DNA of 16,016 bases from NCBI GenBank assembly GCA_017632155.1, contig JAGBRZ010000082.1, forward strand, positions 1-16,016. The letters run 5' to 3'. Every line of letters starts with the position of its first letter. The first letter of the stretch is position 1. Shown here in pieces: positions 12,770 through 16,016 of this stretch. The DNA is from Clostridia bacterium. GTDB taxonomy: Bacteria > Bacillota_A > Clostridia > Oscillospirales > CAG-272. Position numbers and translations under genes: made by a program. Under the pieces are notes generated by a model, which saw nothing but the letters and a program-made list of their open reading frames with translations, had not been told where the DNA came from and did no database searches.

Positions 12770-15379
12770 TTATTTCTTTACCTGCTCGGGCATCTGACCG
12801 TCTTCAAGCTTGCCGGGTGTGGCACCGATGCGGGCTTTATCAACGACCTGAGTACAGGTATAATTGGTGGGATATTTGAATCGGATAGACTTGTCGGGGA
12901 GAACGTCCTTTGCACCTTCCCAGTTGTACCAGCAACGGGCAATAACCTTTGAGCCGTTCAGCATTTCAAGCTGTACGGGATTGTTCTCGGGAAGGGTGTT
13001 GCCGACGATCATAATGATGTCCTTACCGCCGACGAGGTTTGTGCCGAAGCGGCGGTTAAAATCGGCTACACTCAGCTTGCTGCTCTCGGGAACGAACCAA
13101 AGAACAAGGGTTGAATGAGGTGCGATGGTACCCGTCAGCTTCCAGGTGTTTTCGGCAATTGATTCTGAATTTGCACCCGGCTTTGCGTAATAGCGGATGG
13201 TGTAATTAAAGAGGTTTACCGTCTGGTTGCTGTTGTTGTAGAGCTCGATGTAGTCATAAACCGCTCCGCCTCCCTGACGGGACATGGGGAATACCTCGGA
13301 GAAGTAGAGGTTCGAGATCTCGCAATATTTGACGGCTCCGCAAGCCTTGCCCGCGGTCTCACCCGATGCAACCGCGTAGATTCGGTTGTTGTTCAGATCA
13401 TAGTTCAGATCAGCATAGACGGTTGCACTTTCGCCCGCACGGATAGTTCCTATCTCAACGGTTGCGGTGGGCTTGAGTGCGGTGATGTCAAATCCTGCGG
13501 TGGAGGAAAGGTAGTAATCAACCTTTACATTCGTCATATCGGTGGTTGCCGAATTCTTTACGGTTGCAAGTATGCGCTGCTCGTTTTTGTTCACGGCATT
13601 GGTCACGAGCTGCTGCTCGATGGAGGTGACGGTGAGCTCATCGCGGTTTTCGATCCATATGGGAGCGGTTACACACCAGGTGGTGTCGCAGCTGACCTTG
13701 ACGTAGTAGTAATCGTAATCGGGATCGATCTCGAATTCCCAAGTGTACTTCTTGGTTCTTCCGAGATTCTGCTTTGCAACAACGATGTTATCCTCACCGA
13801 TGAGAGAAACTGTGCCGAGACCGACCGGCTTTTCGGTGGAAAGGGTGATGCTGACCTTGAGTTTATCGGGATTCTGCAGGCGCGCGCCCATCCATTCATC
13901 GTTGATCTTGTAATAGATCTTGAGGGACTTGTCGGTTGTTGTATAGGTGCGGTTCTTTTGGAATGCCTCAACGATGTTCTGGCGAGTAAGCGCGGGGGCG
14001 AGAACGTATCCGCAGTATTCGCTGACGTTACCCCAACCCTTTTGGTGGTTATCCTCGTTGTAAACGGGGGAAAGATGCCAACCCTTGGTAAGCGAGAGGG
14101 CGTATTCGATATCGTAGCCCTTGCCCTTGATCTCGGAAAGATTTACGACTTTGTCAAACTCCTCGGTCCAAAATTCGTATTCGCAGAAGTTACCCCACTT
14201 GTATCCGGGGTGATTGAACATTACAATGGCGCTGTCACCTTCGGTCATAGCGGTGTAATAGTCCTCAAGAAGGGTGGATCTTGTGGTGAATTTACCGTAG
14301 TTGATGGTGTTGAGGTGGCCGTAGTAGGTTGCCGCAGAGTATGTCTGCTCGAAGCCGTAAAGAGCAACGAATTCACCGGGCTCGTTGAAGCTTTCGGCGT
14401 TGTTGACGTGTGTGACCTGATAAGTATCACCCTGGAAGTAGTTCGAGTGGTCGGTGATCGAGAAGTAGTCGAGTTTGGCGACGTCGCGGGCATAGGCATA
14501 AGCCTCTTCGATGGTACCCTTACCGTCGGAGTCAAGGGTATGACCGTGAAGCTCACCGGTGTAAAGGTTCATTTCATTGGCTTCGCCGCAGGAGAAGAGA
14601 GTTTCAAGAACCTCTGCGTTGCCGTTTTTGTCCTCAAGATAGAGAAGAACGGTGTGATCGCCTGCCGGGAAGGTCATATTGTTGAGGGTGACTTTGTCGC
14701 TGAGCCAGACGGCCTTCTTTGTAACGTCCACACCGCCGATAACAAGGCGGGATGCCTCGGCGTTGAGGGTGGTGTTGTCAAAGGTGTATTCAAGCTCGGG
14801 GGTGTATACGTCTTCGTAGTAGTAGTACTTTTCGGGGTACTGAGTGAGAATTGCGGGGCCTTCGCCCGATTGGAAGTTAAGATCCTCGGGAATCGCAAAA
14901 TATCCGTCGCGGAGCGCGGTCAGCTTGAGGTAGGAAAGAGCCTCAAGCGTGTTTGCGGTGTCCTTGCCCGAAACCCGAATGGTTTTGCCGTCGAGCTTAA
15001 CGGAGTAGGAAGAGGAGATAGAGGAGTCATTTTCAAGAATTATCGAATATTCCTCAGCCGCGGTCTCGCTGTGGTTGCGGGCTACGAAGGAGGAGCCGGG
15101 GATGACGGATTTGAAATAATCTGCGAAATTTTCGGCTTCGGCTTTGATCTTGGTTGCTCCCGAGGGATAAATGACCGCACAGCTTGAGCTGATTTCGGGG
15201 CCGGCAATAAGTATGCCGTCGGGAATCGTGGGTGTGAAGATGACGGAGCCGCCGGACTCTTCGCCCGGGATAGCATCCGTGATGCCGGGAATTTCGATGG
15301 CTGTCGTTGGTCCGCAGGAAACAACGCAGATGAGAGCAAGTAAAAGTGCAATTGCGGAGAATAGTTTTTTCTTGATCAT
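12770..15379 (-). CDS. Lipoprotein with CehA/McbA-like PHP metallohydrolase and lamin-tail-like domain (paralog B)
   Basis: An 869-residue paralog of the downstream gene with the same domain order and near-identical blocks, for example FNHPGYKWGNFCEYEFWTE and QKNRTYTTTDK. Signal peptide MIKKKLFSAIALLLALICVV with lipobox VVSC (Cys22). PHP metal residues: His278 and His280 in GELHGHT, Asp283 and Asp285 in LDSDG, Asp310-His311, Asn389-His390, His435 and Asp443/His445. The C-terminal Ig-like and lamin-tail-like parts match (YIELYNNSN, then STLVLWFVPE), ending MPEQVKK. The acidic/Gly/Ser linker after the lipid anchor differs most between the two. I set the start at 15379, not at the in-frame ATG 15457, because the lipoprotein signal begins there, AGAGGTA precedes it and the promoter lies in between. 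It likely acts outside the membrane; differences from A may mean different substrate preference, which is inference. Confidence 0.88.
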   Translation of the reverse strand: MIKKKLFSAIALLLALICVVSCGPTTAIEIPGITDAIPGEESGGSVIFTPTIPDGILIAGPEISSSCAVIYPSGATKIKAEAENFADYFKSVIPGSSFVARNHSETAAEEYSIILENDSSISSSYSVKLDGKTIRVSGKDTANTLEALSYLKLTALRDGYFAIPEDLNFQSGEGPAILTQYPEKYYYYEDVYTPELEYTFDNTTLNAEASRLVIGGVDVTKKAVWLSDKVTLNNMTFPAGDHTVLLYLEDKNGNAEVLETLFSCGEANEMNLYTGELHGHTLDSDGKGTIEEAYAYARDVAKLDYFSITDHSNYFQGDTYQVTHVNNAESFNEPGEFVALYGFEQTYSAATYYGHLNTINYGKFTTRSTLLEDYYTAMTEGDSAIVMFNHPGYKWGNFCEYEFWTEEFDKVVNLSEIKGKGYDIEYALSLTKGWHLSPVYNEDNHQKGWGNVSEYCGYVLAPALTRQNIVEAFQKNRTYTTTDKSLKIYYKINDEWMGARLQNPDKLKVSITLSTEKPVGLGTVSLIGEDNIVVAKQNLGRTKKYTWEFEIDPDYDYYYVKVSCDTTWCVTAPIWIENRDELTVTSIEQQLVTNAVNKNEQRILATVKNSATTDMTNVKVDYYLSSTAGFDITALKPTATVEIGTIRAGESATVYADLNYDLNNNRIYAVASGETAGKACGAVKYCEISNLYFSEVFPMSRQGGGAVYDYIELYNNSNQTVNLFNYTIRYYAKPGANSESIAENTWKLTGTIAPHSTLVLWFVPESSKLSVADFNRRFGTNLVGGKDIIMIVGNTLPENNPVQLEMLNGSKVIARCWYNWEGAKDVLPDKSIRFKYPTNYTCTQVVDKARIGATPGKLEDGQMPEQVKK

Positions 15380-15410
15380 TTTTGTACCTCTTTGGGGTAG
15401 AATTAAAATA

Positions 15411-15439
15411 ATTATACCATTTATTTTCCAATATGTCAA
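15411..15439 (-). promoter_or_regulatory. Consensus sigma-A promoter of PHP lipoprotein B
   Basis: Minus strand: -35 TTGACA (15439-15434), 17-base spacer, -10 TATAAT (15416-15411). Layout and spacer ends are those of the paralog A promoter. Confidence 0.93.
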
Positions 15440-15453
15440 TAAAAAACGAAAAA

Positions 15454-15480
15454 ACACCGCTCGGAAAAACCGAGCGGTGT
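15454..15480 (-). terminator. Intrinsic terminator of the GAPDH gene
   Basis: Perfect 11-bp stem ACACCGCTCGG/CCGAGCGGTGT with a 5-base loop; on the minus strand it runs into TTTTTTCGTTTTTT. It sits 25 bases after the gap stop codon and just upstream of the next promoter. Confidence 0.94.
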
Positions 15481-15505
15481 ATATTCACTTCTGAGTAAAC
15501 TGAAA

Positions 15506-16016
<511 letters not shown>

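Noticed and set aside
10032..15457. One very large gene broken by frameshift
   Set aside because: The two lipoprotein genes each have a complete signal peptide, promoter, ribosome binding site and full domain set, and a terminator separates them; they are paralogs, not fragments.

Overview
The window looks like a chromosome segment of an uncultured gut-type Clostridia bacterium (Bacillota). The grounds are clostridial-style GAPDH, ThyA and TrpS proteins, strong AGGAG-type ribosome binding sites, near-consensus sigma-A promoters with 17-bp spacers at almost every transcription unit, intrinsic terminators, and lipoprotein signals of the Gram-positive kind. This placement rests on recognising protein families by eye, not on a search.

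Layout. (1) 1-1550, minus strand: the start of trpS (cut by the window edge) behind a class I PLP aminotransferase, both from one promoter at 1522-1550. (2) 1561-2063: a non-coding island made of a four-unit heptamer repeat, a dense run of small hairpins and two copies of a GC-rich hairpin with the same TGAAC loop. (3) 2136-3417, plus strand: a solitary XRE-type regulator with its own promoter. (4) 3504-3900: a long imperfect palindrome of about 400 bp. (5) 3951-6942, plus strand: an operon of Dabb protein, thyA, folA and a cytosolic M28 peptidase, ending in a clear terminator. (6) 6956-9807, plus strand: a large secreted, surface-anchored SGNH/GDSL esterase. (7) 9804-10035: a 232-bp non-coding element with 50-bp inverted ends that supplies the stop codons of both flanking convergent genes and carries the terminator between them. 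(8) 10032-15439, minus strand: two tandem paralogous lipoproteins, each with a CehA/McbA-like PHP metallohydrolase domain and a lamin-tail-like C-terminus, each with its own consensus promoter. (9) 15454-16016, minus strand: the 3' part of the glycolytic GAPDH gene and its terminator.

How the genes fit together. thyA and folA form the thymidylate cycle: ThyA turns methylene-THF into DHF, and FolA reduces DHF back to THF. The three large exported proteins (SGNH esterase and two PHP lipoproteins) form a block of surface hydrolases between housekeeping genes; a shared extracellular substrate is plausible but is inference.

The most unusual content is (a) the three different structured non-coding repeat families, one in each long intergenic space, and (b) the multidomain lipoprotein pair, whose duplication footprint includes promoter and terminator as well as the coding sequence. 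I found no phage, CRISPR, transposase, rRNA or tRNA gene.
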